A DNA stretch of 64,000 nt, from NCBI RefSeq assembly GCF_017356035.1, contig NZ_JAFIQX010000002.1, forward strand, positions 806,001-870,000. Reading direction: 5' to 3'. Below, one piece after another: positions 37,377-45,639 of this stretch. Numbering within the stretch: position 1 is the stretch's first letter; every line of letters starts with the position of its first letter. The notes under the pieces were generated by a model, which saw only the letters and a list, made by a program, of their open reading frames with translations, did not search any database and was not told the origin of the DNA. Source of the stretch: Longitalea luteola. GTDB lineage: Bacteria; Bacteroidota; Bacteroidia; Chitinophagales; Chitinophagaceae. The position numbers were made by a program, and so were the translations under genes.

Positions 37377-38306
37377 ATGAAAAGACGATCCTTTCTGCAG
37401 CAATCTGCCCTGGCCGGCGCTTCTTTATTTACTGCTTCCCGCATAAGTGCTGGTACCCCGGGCTACCGGCCAGCAGTAGCTGATGCCAACAAGCCTTTCA
37501 ATTTAAATTATGCTTTTCATGACGGTATGTTCAGGAACCATGCGGGCAACGATATTATTGACCAGATAAAATTTGGCTACGATCAGGGCTTCCGGTCTAT
37601 TGAAGACAATGGCATGATGAAGCGTACGGCGGAACAACAAAAGAAAATAGGAGAAACATTACAAAAGCTGGGCATGAACATGGGCGTATTCGTGATAACG
37701 TCAGATAACTGGCACTGGAATACCACTCTCACCACCGGCAAGCAGGAATGGATCGATAAAATGCTCAACGATTGCAAAACAGCGGTGGAAGTGGCCAAAC
37801 GCTGCGGGGCCAAATGGATGACGGTGGTACCAGGGAATTTTGACAGATCATTGCCTTACGATTACCAGACAGCCAATGTAATTACCGCTTTACGAAAAGC
37901 GAGTGCCATTCTGGAACCGCATGGTCTGGTAATGGTGCTTGAAATGTTGAGCGACAATCCCGACCTGTTCCTGCGTCACTCCGCTCAGGCTTATATGATC
38001 TGTAAAGCGGTGAACAGCCCTTCGTGCAAGATGTTGTTCGATATGTACCATATGCAGCGCAATGAAGGCGATATCATTAACAACCTTAATAAATCCTGGG
38101 ATGAGATAGGTTACCTGCAGATAGGCGATAATCCCGGCCGAAAAGAACCCGGAACCGGTGAAATGAACTACAGGAATATTTTCAAACATATTCATAGCAA
38201 AGGATTTAAAGGCATTTTAGGGATGGAGCACGGAAACTTTCAAAAAGGGCGGGAGGGCGAGCTGGCATTGATCAAAGCCTACCGCGAGGCAGATAGTTTT
38301 CTGTAA
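37377..38306 (+). CDS. TIM-barrel protein, hydroxypyruvate-isomerase-like, Tat signal
   Basis: The 309-residue protein is read from the ATG at 37377 (MKRRSFLQQSALAGASLF), a twin-arginine signal; the open frame from 37293 would add an unlikely segment. The barrel has the xylose-isomerase-like pattern: FGYDQGFRSIED, WMTVVPG, MVLEMLSD, KMLFDMYHMQ with the metal-binding Asp and His, YLQIGDNPG and ILGMEHG. These residues could bind a divalent metal for ketose/aldose isomerisation. It lies divergent from the SUMF1/oxidoreductase pair; linkage in one sugar pathway is plausible, but the substrate is unknown. Confidence 0.82.
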   Translation: MKRRSFLQQSALAGASLFTASRISAGTPGYRPAVADANKPFNLNYAFHDGMFRNHAGNDIIDQIKFGYDQGFRSIEDNGMMKRTAEQQKKIGETLQKLGMNMGVFVITSDNWHWNTTLTTGKQEWIDKMLNDCKTAVEVAKRCGAKWMTVVPGNFDRSLPYDYQTANVITALRKASAILEPHGLVMVLEMLSDNPDLFLRHSAQAYMICKAVNSPSCKMLFDMYHMQRNEGDIINNLNKSWDEIGYLQIGDNPGRKEPGTGEMNYRNIFKHIHSKGFKGILGMEHGNFQKGREGELALIKAYREADSFL

Positions 38307-38344
38307 GGCTTCGTTAAAAATGTAACCGGCAGAACAGCGAGTGT

Positions 38345-38352
38345 TAAATTTG
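38345..38352 (+). promoter_or_regulatory. Possible -7 element of the LolA-like gene
   Basis: TAAATTTG fits TAnnTTTG exactly. It lies 4 bp before the ATG at 38357 and 19 bp before the ATG at 38372, which favours the second start. No -33 TTTG is evident. Confidence 0.4.
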
Positions 38353-38371
38353 CATCATGAATATCTTCAGG

Positions 38372-39073
38372 ATGAAATCAGTTGTTCCCGGCTGTTTACT
38401 GATGCTGTTTTTATTGTCTGGATTGGTAAGCCGGGCACAGGATGCTCATGAGCTTATAAAAAAAGTCAAGGATAGGCTGGCGCTCGTGAAGGACTACCAG
38501 GCTGAAGGCGTTATGAAAACAGACGTCTCTTTCATGAAAGTACCTGAGTCGAAGGTGACGATCTATTATAAGAAACCTGATAAGTTCAAGATCAAAAAGC
38601 AGGACGGGATCTCTATTGTACCCAAGGGTGGTGGTAATATTAATCTGGCAGCTCTTTTTGAAGGGGATAACTATACAGCTGTTCCGGCCGGAAAAGGCAC
38701 TACCAGTGGCGCCCCGGTTGCCATTGTAAAGTTGCTGCCATTGGATGAAAAAAGCGACGTGGTAGTTTCTACCCTGTATATAGATGAAAAAGATGCCCTG
38801 GTGAAAAAAGCTATAATCACTACCCGGGAGAACGGCACCTACGAAATGGAAATGCAATACGGCAAGTATACCAGCCGCGGCCTGCCCGATTTCATTACTT
38901 TTTTATTTGCTACCAAAGATTATAAACTGCCTAAAGGACTTGCATTTGATTACGATGCCGGCGAGCAGCAGCCAAAAACAAATGCGGCAGCCGCCAATCA
39001 AAAGGGTAAGATCCAGATAGCCTACACCAACTACATTATCAATAAAGGCATCGGTAATGAGATCTTTAAGTAA
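38372..39073 (+). CDS. LolA-like periplasmic protein
   Basis: The 233-residue protein is read from the ATG at 38372 (MKSVVPGCLLMLFLLSGLVSRAQ), a better signal peptide than from 38357. The mature part resembles the LolA/LppX fold: a half-open beta barrel with DYQAEGVMKTDVSFMKVP, VTIYYKKPDKFKIKKQDGI and a repeat of amphipathic strands up to about residue 200. LolA-fold proteins carry lipoproteins or lipids across the periplasm. The usual LolA is likely elsewhere, so this may be a paralogue. It follows the TIM-barrel gene by 65 bp, but a promoter match upstream suggests separate control. Confidence 0.7.
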   Translation: MKSVVPGCLLMLFLLSGLVSRAQDAHELIKKVKDRLALVKDYQAEGVMKTDVSFMKVPESKVTIYYKKPDKFKIKKQDGISIVPKGGGNINLAALFEGDNYTAVPAGKGTTSGAPVAIVKLLPLDEKSDVVVSTLYIDEKDALVKKAIITTRENGTYEMEMQYGKYTSRGLPDFITFLFATKDYKLPKGLAFDYDAGEQQPKTNAAAANQKGKIQIAYTNYIINKGIGNEIFK

Positions 39074-39544
39074 CGTTAGTTAGTAATGGTGTACAACATG
39101 GATGTTGCAGCATTTCATTGATGCTGTATTTAGACAGGTTTCTTTTTTATAATTTCACTTAGGTGATAATCAATATTTTGATGGGTAGATACAAATCTTT
39201 ATTACCCGTAAGAGAAATAATATATTCAATACATGCGTTATATATGCGCACATTAATTGTGAAGATTACACCCGAAAACTGAAAACATGTCTTTATTCCT
39301 GCGATTAACCAATTTACCTGCCGGTTATTTATTTTCTTCCGGAACCATAGCTGTTGTATTACGAAACGACCTGGTGAGGAAAGACGACAAACGCAACACT
39401 AATTCTTAGCTAAATATATTGTTTCTATCGCGGCATGCATTCGGGCATACCAGCATATACATAATATAGCTGCATGGCTATACAACGATATTTTTTACAC
39501 CTTACCTTACGGTTGTCTTGCTCTGATGTGTGACCTTTTTGCTG

Positions 39545-39755
39545 AACCTTAACTTATGCTTCGCATGAAATGAGTGCCCCTACAAAGGGGAGGCTATGCC
39601 TGCTAACACATTTCATAAACCTTGGCCTATGCTTTTGCTGAAATAGTTGCAATGACTGGCATCTTATTTCTTAAACCTTAGCTTATGTGGGATAGTGCCC
39701 CGGCTCATGGGGTCAGCCTTACAAGGCCAAACTATTTCTTAAACCTTAGCCTACT
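39545..39755. repeat. Two tandem composite modules, about 129 bp
   Basis: Each module has the motif AACCTTARCTTATG, then AGTGCCCC facing GGGG as a small hairpin, then AACCTTRGCCTA. The AACCTT motifs start at 39545, 39618, 39674 and 39742, so the module period is about 129 bp with imperfect copies. Confidence 0.65.
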
Positions 39756-39770
39756 TGTCCTATCTAAATA

Positions 39771-39802
39771 AAAGATCCTCCCGATCATACAGGAGGATCT
39801 TT
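39771..39802. terminator. Bidirectional terminator of pdxA
   Basis: An 11-bp perfect stem (39771-39781 with 39792-39802) and a 10-base loop. On the minus strand the stem ends in TTT and is followed by TATTTAG, so it can end the pdxA message. Confidence 0.85.
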
Positions 39803-39822
39803 GTTTATGTGCTCAATTCAGT

Positions 39823-40923
39823 TCATTCGTTGGTGTTATCTTCCTCGATCTTTTCATCTTCTACATTGGCCAGAATAGCCGGCGTTACTTTCTTCACGGG
39901 ATTGCGATGGCTTTCAACATAACCACTGCGGCGGTTAATGATATCGATGCACTCGAATATAGCCGTTAGAAAAGAGGAATGGTCTGCTTTATTTTTTCCT
40001 GCAATATCAAAAGCGGTACCATGATCGGGCGATGTGCGAACTGCTGGTAAGCCGGCAGTATAGTTCACCCCTTCACCAATAGCCAGCGATTTAAAGGGTA
40101 TCAATCCCTGGTCGTGATACATGGCCAGTACGGCATCGAATTTTTCATATTGCCTGCGGGCAAAAAATCCATCGGCGCTATAGGGTCCCATCGCCAGCAT
40201 AAAATGACGTGCGTCTTTAATGGCTGGTTTAATGATCTCTTCTTCTTCCCGGCCAATCAAACCTTCGTCGCCGGCATGGGGATTGAGGCCCAGCACAGCC
40301 ACTTTGGGTTTATCAATGCCAAAATCTTTTATGAGTGAATTGTTGATGATGCTGAGTTTTGAAAGAATGTTGTCGCGGGTAACATATTTAGCAGCTTCGC
40401 TTACCGGAACGTGTTCGCTCAATACACCCACTCTGAAGTTGCCCGCCACCATCAGCATGGCAACATCCTGTACACCAAAAACATGTTTCAGGTAAGGCGT
40501 ATGACCAGTGTAGTTGAATTCGTTGCTGTGGGTGTTCTTTTTATGGATCGGCGCTGTAACCAATCCATGAATTTTACCTTCTTTCAAGGCCTGTACAGCA
40601 GTGGTCAATGATTTGATGGCATACTTACCACCTACATCAGAGAGCTGTCCGGGGGTTATACCCACTTCTTCTTCCCAGCAATTGAAAATATTGATCTGTT
40701 TAAAGTTAACGCGGTTCAGTTCCTTAATGCTTTGATAGCTGAAATTGATATCAGGTACTGATTTGCGATAAAAATTGATCACTTTATTGGAGGCGAAAAT
40801 GACGGGGGTACAAAGCTCGAGCAGGCGGTGATCGTTCAGGGTCTTTATGATCAGTTCAGCCCCGATACCGTTCAAATCGCCGATCGAGATGCCTATTATA
40901 GGTTTTTGTTGTTGTGCGTTCAT
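39823..40923 (-). CDS. pdxA: 4-hydroxythreonine-4-phosphate dehydrogenase
   Basis: The 366-residue protein makes 3-amino-1-hydroxyacetone 1-phosphate (after decarboxylation) in the DXP-dependent pathway for pyridoxal phosphate. It has GISIGDLNGIGAELI at the N-terminus and the divalent-metal ligands in GHTPYLKHVFG, GLNPHAGDEGLIG and AMYHDQGLIPFK. The TSPDHGTAFDIAGKNKA motif near the C-terminus is diagnostic. Length is normal apart from a short C-terminal acidic tail (EDEKIEEDNTNE). pdxJ is not nearby, so it is a stand-alone gene. It ends at a strong terminator. Confidence 0.95.
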   Translation of the reverse strand: MNAQQQKPIIGISIGDLNGIGAELIIKTLNDHRLLELCTPVIFASNKVINFYRKSVPDINFSYQSIKELNRVNFKQINIFNCWEEEVGITPGQLSDVGGKYAIKSLTTAVQALKEGKIHGLVTAPIHKKNTHSNEFNYTGHTPYLKHVFGVQDVAMLMVAGNFRVGVLSEHVPVSEAAKYVTRDNILSKLSIINNSLIKDFGIDKPKVAVLGLNPHAGDEGLIGREEEEIIKPAIKDARHFMLAMGPYSADGFFARRQYEKFDAVLAMYHDQGLIPFKSLAIGEGVNYTAGLPAVRTSPDHGTAFDIAGKNKADHSSFLTAIFECIDIINRRSGYVESHRNPVKKVTPAILANVEDEKIEEDNTNE

Positions 40924-41305
40924 TGTGAGTTTACTATTGAAGCGGCTAATTTACGATATAATGTTCAAGGTGTGATTTTTATGCTGCCGGCAATATCGGC
41001 CGCCACGAGCTGGCCCATATACCGGTTGGCTGATGCAGTCAGCCGCGGTTTGTGCATGTCCTATTTGATTGATATGTAATTACTTATACCCAATGATCCT
41101 TTTGTTGAAAAAAGGTGCTGATTAAGATACTATTAAGGTTGCTGTGGATTTTTACAAGCCACCGGTTAGTCGGAGCATTTATGCATGTATTAGGTTGTTA
41201 TCCCATTCAAGGCAGGTAAGGTGAAACGATAAGGGTTTATTTTAGCGCAGCACCACCAATAATTTTTACAAACAATCGTTTATAGCTTGCGAAGAATCCG
41301 TATTT
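40924..41305. other. Divergent intergenic region, no gene seen
   Basis: About 380 bp between pdxA and the repeat protein gene. It should hold both promoters, but none matches the consensus well. Confidence 0.45.
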
Positions 41306-41704
41306 ATGAAAAACACCCTACTCGCTGTGTTGATCACAACAGTGTGTTATGATCACATGCATGCACAACGTATAACTCCGCAGGTTATCGATAATACTGT
41401 TACTCGCGGCACGGTAACCGATGGCTCTAATTCAGCAGATAGGCTGGCGAGTGATATTTTAACAACCAATAAGCTGGTAGATGGTGTGCTTACGAGTAAC
41501 AAGCTGGCTGATGATATCCTCCATTCACAAATAATACCTGATGACGTTGCATTGCCCCAAAGGGGGCAAACGGCGCCAACCACATTAATGAAGAATAGCA
41601 CTATGGGCGAACAATGGTCATATGCCCGTTATGTGCAACAACAGTTATTCCCGATAAAAATAGTAAAAAAGCCCCGGCCTTTTAATTCAAAGAGGACCGG
41701 CTGA
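41306..41704 (+). CDS. Secreted protein with decapeptide repeats
   Basis: The 132-residue protein begins MKNTLLAVLITTVCYDHMHA, a signal peptide. Residues 27-76 consist of five 10-residue steps, the last three being LASDILTTNK, LVDGVLTSNK and LADDILHSQI, and the first two weaker (VIDNTVTRGT, VTDGSNSADR). Such short beta-type periods occur in solenoid or trimeric-adhesin shafts. The tail is basic (KIVKKPRPFNSKRTG). I do not recognise the family. It may be the remnant or a short member of a larger surface protein. Confidence 0.6.
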   Translation: MKNTLLAVLITTVCYDHMHAQRITPQVIDNTVTRGTVTDGSNSADRLASDILTTNKLVDGVLTSNKLADDILHSQIIPDDVALPQRGQTAPTTLMKNSTMGEQWSYARYVQQQLFPIKIVKKPRPFNSKRTG

Positions 41705-41808
41705 AAAGAATAAAGGTTGAACTAAGGTTTAAGTTTCATGCGGATCAAAAGAGGTCCGGTTGTTTTTCATTCATGAATGATGCAACCCTGCCTCTTTTTT
41801 AATTGGCA

Positions 41809-41827
41809 ACCTGCCTGCTGGCAGGCA
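41809..41827. repeat. Extragenic palindrome of the CCTGCC type
   Basis: ACCTGCCTGCTGGCAGGCA is a near-perfect palindrome in the gap before rsmA. Similar sequences occur at 20584-20624 and 52235-52250. Confidence 0.5.
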
Positions 41828-41922
41828 AAAAGCATTGACTGTTGCAGAACAGGCCTTTTGGGCCTGCCTGCAGCGATTTCGCGCGGTTCAGAGGAGCGGG
41901 AAGCGCTGGCAGTTTGCCAGTA

Positions 41923-41954
41923 TTGTCTATTGCCTGTTGATTTCCGTATTTTTG
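41923..41954 (+). promoter_or_regulatory. Candidate promoter of rsmA
   Basis: TTG at 41923-41925 and TATTTTTG at 41947-41954 are 21 bp apart. The expected start site is at or next to the rsmA start codon, so the message may be leaderless. The TTG is inside a heptamer-type word shared with 45022-45039. Confidence 0.55.
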
Positions 41955-41958
41955 CCAT

Positions 41959-42711
41959 GTGTACACACTAAAAAAATCGCTGGGACAGCATTTTCTTAAG
42001 GACGAGAATGTATGTCGTAAAATAGTACAGGCGTTACAGGAGCATCCATTTGAGCGGCTGCTGGAAGTGGGGCCGGGCGGCGGTGCCCTCACCAAATATT
42101 TACTTGACCTTTCTGGCATTGACTTCAAATGCGTTGAGGTGGACGAGGAGAAAGTGAACTGGTTACTGCAGCAGTACCCTGCTTTGCAATCAAAGATCAT
42201 TCACCAGGATTTTCTCACCGTTGATCAGCCATTCAGCGAGCCCTTTACACTCGTCGGAAATTTTCCCTATAACATTTCTTCCCAAATTCTATTTAAAGTG
42301 TTGGAGTGGAAAGGCAGTGTACAAACCGTGATCGGTATGTTCCAGAAGGAAGTAGCACAGCGGGTGGTGGCCAGGGAAGGCAATAAGGTGTATGGCATCC
42401 TGAGCGTATTGGTACAGGCGTTTTATGAGGTGGAATATTTGTTTGAAGTGCATGAGAATGCGTTCAATCCGCCCCCGAAAGTTAAAAGCGCGGTGATCCG
42501 GTTAACACCCAAACAAACAGTTCCGGAAATGAAAAGTGAACGGCAGTTCTTTGTATTGGTGAAAACGGCTTTTAACCAGCGGCGTAAGACACTACGTAAT
42601 GCAGTGAAAAGTTTATACACACCCGAAGCATTAACAGATACCATATTCGACAAAAGGGCCGAACAATTGACGGTGAATGATTTTGCCCGGCTTACTTTTA
42701 CCATGAAATAA
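41959..42711 (+). CDS. rsmA: 16S rRNA dimethyladenosine transferase
   Basis: The 250-residue protein (KsgA) dimethylates A1518 and A1519 in helix 45 of 16S rRNA in late 30S assembly. It starts MYTLKKSLGQHFLKDENV, the conserved N-terminal motif, and has the SAM-binding motif LEVGPGGGALTKYL, acidic ECVEVDEE and catalytic NFPYNIS. The C-terminal helical domain (NPPPKVKSAVIRL) is complete. The GTG at 41959 is the only start that keeps the N-terminal motif; the ATG two bases upstream is in another frame. It is followed by the dehydrogenase gene 34 bp downstream. Confidence 0.95.
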   Translation: MYTLKKSLGQHFLKDENVCRKIVQALQEHPFERLLEVGPGGGALTKYLLDLSGIDFKCVEVDEEKVNWLLQQYPALQSKIIHQDFLTVDQPFSEPFTLVGNFPYNISSQILFKVLEWKGSVQTVIGMFQKEVAQRVVAREGNKVYGILSVLVQAFYEVEYLFEVHENAFNPPPKVKSAVIRLTPKQTVPEMKSERQFFVLVKTAFNQRRKTLRNAVKSLYTPEALTDTIFDKRAEQLTVNDFARLTFTMK

Positions 42712-42745
42712 ATTGTAATTACCCCGATACTGGAAAAGAAGGAAG

Positions 42746-43669
42746 ATGAAGAAAGTCATTATTACCGCCAAAGTGCACGACTGGCTTATAGAACAGTTAC
42801 AAAAGAAAGAGTTTATCGTAGAATATGTTCCCGCGGTTAGCTATGAAGAGCTCTTAAACACTATTCATGAAGCAGAAGGTTTGATTGTTACCACCCGCAT
42901 AAAGATCGATAAAACGTTACTCGACAAGGCGACCCGGCTCAGATGGATTGGCCGGCTGGGCAGTGGTATGGAATTAATAGATGTGGCATATGCGGAAAGC
43001 AAGGGAATTAAATGTGTAAGCAGTCCTGAGGGCAACCGCAATGCCGTTGCCGAGCATGCCCTGGGCATGTTGTTGAACCTCATGAACAAGATGAGCAGCA
43101 GCATGCAGGAGATCAGGGAAGGCAAATGGATCCGCGATGCCAATCGCGGCATAGAGCTTACCGGTAAAACGGTAGGTATCATTGGCTATGGCAATACCGG
43201 TAGCGCTTTTGCCCGGTTGCTGGCGCCTTTTGATGTTACGGTACTGGCCCATGATAAATTTAAATATGACTTTGCAAAGGGGTATGTACGGGAGGCCAAT
43301 CCCGAACAGATTGCGCGCTATGCCGACGTGATAAGTATGCACCTGCCATTGACTGACGATACATTTCATTACGCCAATGACGCCTTTTTCGACGCTCTCG
43401 AACGTAAGCCATTTTTCCTGAATACGTCACGCGGAAAGGTACAGGAGACTGGCGCCATCATTAGAGCCCTGCAAAATGGCAAAATTGCGGGGGCCGGACT
43501 GGATGTATTGGAAAATGAAAAGCTGGAAACCTATTCTGAAGCCGAAAAAAAGGAGCTCGATTGGCTTTTGCATCAGCCCAACGTGCTCATAACACCCCAT
43601 ACCGCCGGTTACAGCCATGAAGCATTTCATAAAATGGCCAGCGTTGTATTAGAGAAACTTGGCATATAA
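42746..43669 (+). CDS. D-isomer-specific 2-hydroxyacid dehydrogenase
   Basis: The 307-residue NAD-dependent enzyme has the full family layout: substrate domain (1-100), then the Rossmann motif [13 protein letters not shown] (about residue 148-160), the catalytic Arg in [13 protein letters not shown], the Glu in GLDVLENE and the His in TPHTAGYS. It resembles phosphoglycerate dehydrogenases without the ACT domain, so serA-like activity is possible, but the substrate is open. The 34 bp gap to rsmA suggests one transcript. A GAAGG Shine-Dalgarno-like sequence precedes the ATG, which is rare here. Confidence 0.85.
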   Translation: MKKVIITAKVHDWLIEQLQKKEFIVEYVPAVSYEELLNTIHEAEGLIVTTRIKIDKTLLDKATRLRWIGRLGSGMELIDVAYAESKGIKCVSSPEGNRNAVAEHALGMLLNLMNKMSSSMQEIREGKWIRDANRGIELTGKTVGIIGYGNTGSAFARLLAPFDVTVLAHDKFKYDFAKGYVREANPEQIARYADVISMHLPLTDDTFHYANDAFFDALERKPFFLNTSRGKVQETGAIIRALQNGKIAGAGLDVLENEKLETYSEAEKKELDWLLHQPNVLITPHTAGYSHEAFHKMASVVLEKLGI

Positions 43670-43899
43670 TGCTTTGCTTTAATGAAATTCTAATCCCGTG
43701 GGAGCAGTTCCCGGCTTTGTGTAAGTTTGTTAAAAGCGGCTTATTGGAAACCCATTGTAAGCCCATTAAAGGCAGATTAAGACAGATTTACAGGCAGCTT
43801 CAACCTACTGATAATTATCAACAGCCTATGGTTGCCAACAAAGAGCATGATTCCTGTTAAAAAATCGAACGGGGAACTTAATGATTCTGAAAAAAACTT

Positions 43900-43907
43900 T
43901 ATTTTTG
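43900..43907 (+). promoter_or_regulatory. -7 element of the greA leader
   Basis: TATTTTTG fits TAnnTTTG exactly. It predicts a start near 43914, ten bases before the leader hairpin. No -33 TTTG is clear. Confidence 0.5.
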
Positions 43908-43923
43908 TTTTATAACAGTAGTG

Positions 43924-43958
43924 CAACGCTTCAGCCCTGAGGCGTTGTTCTTTTTTTC
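43924..43958 (+). terminator. Leader terminator ahead of greA
   Basis: CAACGC with GCGTTG (43924-43929, 43942-43947), plus inner TCAG/CTGA, is followed by TTC and seven T. It lies about 50 bp before the greA start and between the promoter match and the gene. Confidence 0.8.
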
Positions 43959-43995
43959 TGTTTATAGTAGAAGCCAATTATATCTGGTTAAAAAA

Positions 43996-44002
43996 GGAGG
44001 TT
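43996..44002 (+). promoter_or_regulatory. Strong Shine-Dalgarno sequence of greA
   Basis: AAGGAGG lies just before the ATG at 44006. Bacteroidota rarely use such a sequence, so its presence here marks greA as unusual among its neighbours. Confidence 0.6.
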
Positions 44003-44005
44003 TTT

Positions 44006-44479
44006 ATGAGTAGTGTTCTTTACGTTACAAAGGAAACGCTTGAGCAAATGAAAGAAGAACTGCTTCGGATGCGCACAGTCGATCGTCCGGCTGCGGCCAG
44101 GGCAATTGCAGAAGCACGGGAAAAAGGTGATTTGAAGGAAAATGCCGAGTACGATGCCGCCAAGGAAGCCCAGGGCATACTTGAAGCTAAAATAAAGAAG
44201 CTGGAAAGCGATATTGCCAGCGTTCGTATACTGGATACAGAAAATGTAGATACCAGTAAAGTATCAATTCTTACAAAAGTTACTATCCTCAATCTTGCCA
44301 ACAAGAAAAGGATTACCTACACTATAGTTTCTGAAAAAGAAGCTGATCTGAAACAAGGAAAGATCTCGGTGACCTCGCCCATAGGTCAGGGTCTGCTTGG
44401 TAAAGTTGTTGGCGACGTGGCGGAAGTTCAGGTTCCTGCCGGTTTGCTCAAATTTAAAATTGAAGAGATCACCGTTTAA
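44006..44479 (+). CDS. greA: Transcription elongation factor GreA
   Basis: The 157-residue protein rescues backtracked RNA polymerase by entering its secondary channel. It has the N-terminal coiled coil with the acidic tip (GDLKENAEYDAAKEAQ, about 43-58; the two tip acids hold the second Mg ion) and the C-terminal globular domain ending VPAGLLKFKIEEI. Length and motifs are normal. A promoter, hairpin with U tract and strong Shine-Dalgarno sequence precede it. Its expression may be set in the leader. Confidence 0.95.
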   Translation: MSSVLYVTKETLEQMKEELLRMRTVDRPAAARAIAEAREKGDLKENAEYDAAKEAQGILEAKIKKLESDIASVRILDTENVDTSKVSILTKVTILNLANKKRITYTIVSEKEADLKQGKISVTSPIGQGLLGKVVGDVAEVQVPAGLLKFKIEEITV

Positions 44480-44581
44480 CAACGGTGCTGTTTCCCCGAT
44501 TCCCGGATACTTCATTACTATTTTCATAAGGCTGGTGCTGCGATTTACCTACATTTATATTATATATAAATAACCGGGCGT

Positions 44582-44977
44582 ATGACAATATTTTCAAAGA
44601 TCATTGCTGGTGAAATACCGGCCTATAAGATTGCAGAAGATGAACAGTTTTTTGCATTCCTTGATATTTTTCCTTTGGTGGAAGGGCATGTGCTGGTGAT
44701 ACCGAAACTGGAGATAGATAAGTTCTTTGATGTGCCGGATGACTACCTGGCCCGCATGCTCGTATTTGCGAAACCAATAGCCAAGGCCATTGAAAAAGTG
44801 TTTCCGTGCAACCGGTGCGGACTGGCTGTAGTTGGCCTGGAAGTGCCACATGCACATTTGCACCTCGTGCCCATTAACGGAATAAATGATCTTAATTTTA
44901 CACGCGGAAAACTGAAGCTTTCCGCTGAGCAGTTAAAAGCCGCGCAGGAGAAAATAGTAGCTGAGTTAAAAAGTTAG
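44582..44977 (+). CDS. HIT family nucleotide hydrolase
   Basis: The 131-residue protein starts MTIFSKIIAGEIPAYKIAED, typical of the Hint/HinT branch, and carries the histidine triad VPHAHLHLVPI (about 98-108). Such enzymes hydrolyse AMP-linked substrates such as AMP-lysine or adenosine phosphoramidates. It lies 102 bp behind greA, a neighbour pair that is common in Bacteroidota, and may share its message. Convergent ruvC follows after a heptamer block. Confidence 0.92.
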   Translation: MTIFSKIIAGEIPAYKIAEDEQFFAFLDIFPLVEGHVLVIPKLEIDKFFDVPDDYLARMLVFAKPIAKAIEKVFPCNRCGLAVVGLEVPHAHLHLVPINGINDLNFTRGKLKLSAEQLKAAQEKIVAELKS

Positions 44978-44996
44978 CAGGTTTTACGAAGCACCA

Positions 44997-45043
44997 ATTG
45001 CGTATTGATTATTGTATTGAATTGTCTATTGCCTGTTGGTTAT
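44997..45043. repeat. Heptamer block at the 3' end of ruvC
   Basis: Units ATTGCGT, ATTGATT, ATTGTAT, TGAATTG, TCTATTG and CCTGTTG follow at 7-bp steps. The ruvC stop codon and last codons are inside. The 18-mer ATTGTCTATTGCCTGTTG is identical to 41922-41939. Confidence 0.72.
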
Positions 45044-45601
45044 TCTGTCAGGATTTTTCGCAATAAAATCCTCCCAGCCTTTTAATTTTTTATTGGTGAT
45101 CTTCTGCAGCGAATTATCCTGAAAATGATGGCAAACCGCTACGGCCAGGGCATCTGAAGCATCGAGGTATTTAAGATCTGTGTTATTCTGAATGGAAAGG
45201 ATGCGTTGCAGCATTTGCCAAACCTGTTCTTTAGCAGCATTACCATTGCCCGTAATAGACTGCTTTATTTTTTTAGGAGAATATTCAAAAACTTCCACGC
45301 CGGCGTTCATGGCAGCAGCAATGGCCACGCCCTGCGCGCGTCCCAGTTTCAGCATACTTTGTACGTTCTTTCCAAAAAAAGGTGCTTCGATGGCAAAGCT
45401 GGCGGGTTTATATTGCTTAATAAGGTCACTCACCTTTTGATGAATAAGCTGCAGCCGTTCATAATGTTCTTTACGTGCACTTAGCTTTAGCGTGCTCATC
45501 TCCATGAGTTTTAGTTTTTGCGGCGATACCACTATAATGCTGTATCCCATGAATAAGGTACCGGGATCAATACCAAGAATTATTTTTGAAGGTGTTTGCA
45601 A
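45026..45601 (-). CDS. ruvC: Holliday junction resolvase RuvC
   Basis: The 191-residue endonuclease resolves Holliday junctions with RuvAB. The four acidic catalytic residues are seen: Asp in LGIDPGT (residue 12), Glu in AIEAPFFGKN, and Asp residues in YLDASDALAVAVCHH. Length is slightly above E. coli RuvC because of a tail, the end of which (ITNRQ) is encoded by the heptamer block. It is divergent from the flippase-like gene. ruvB is in this window at 61.5 kb; ruvA is not seen. Confidence 0.95.
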   Translation of the reverse strand: MQTPSKIILGIDPGTLFMGYSIIVVSPQKLKLMEMSTLKLSARKEHYERLQLIHQKVSDLIKQYKPASFAIEAPFFGKNVQSMLKLGRAQGVAIAAAMNAGVEVFEYSPKKIKQSITGNGNAAKEQVWQMLQRILSIQNNTDLKYLDASDALAVAVCHHFQDNSLQKITNKKLKGWEDFIAKNPDRITNRQ

Positions 45602-45639
45602 GGAGCGTTGGGATTGGATTACTTTGTGAACATATTTTG

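Larger units (their letters stand above)
39074..39822. other. Gene-free region with tandem composite repeat
   Basis: About 750 bp without a gene. The first half is AT-rich and unremarkable. The second half holds two tandem 129-bp modules and then the pdxA terminator. Confidence 0.6.
43670..44005. other. Leader region of greA with promoter and hairpin
   Basis: The first 200 bp hold no credible gene (the frame at 43669-43860 overlaps the dehydrogenase stop and looks like chance). The last 110 bp contain a -7 element, a hairpin with U tract and a Shine-Dalgarno sequence. Confidence 0.6.

Noticed and set aside
41777-41971. 64-codon ORF ending at the rsmA start
   Set aside because: It runs through a palindrome and repeat words and ends in MCTH-stop, overlapping the rsmA GTG by a shifted ATG. 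It looks like chance.
43669-43860. 63-codon ORF after the dehydrogenase gene
   Set aside because: It overlaps the stop codon of the dehydrogenase, has no ribosome site and gives a sequence without fold or family signs.
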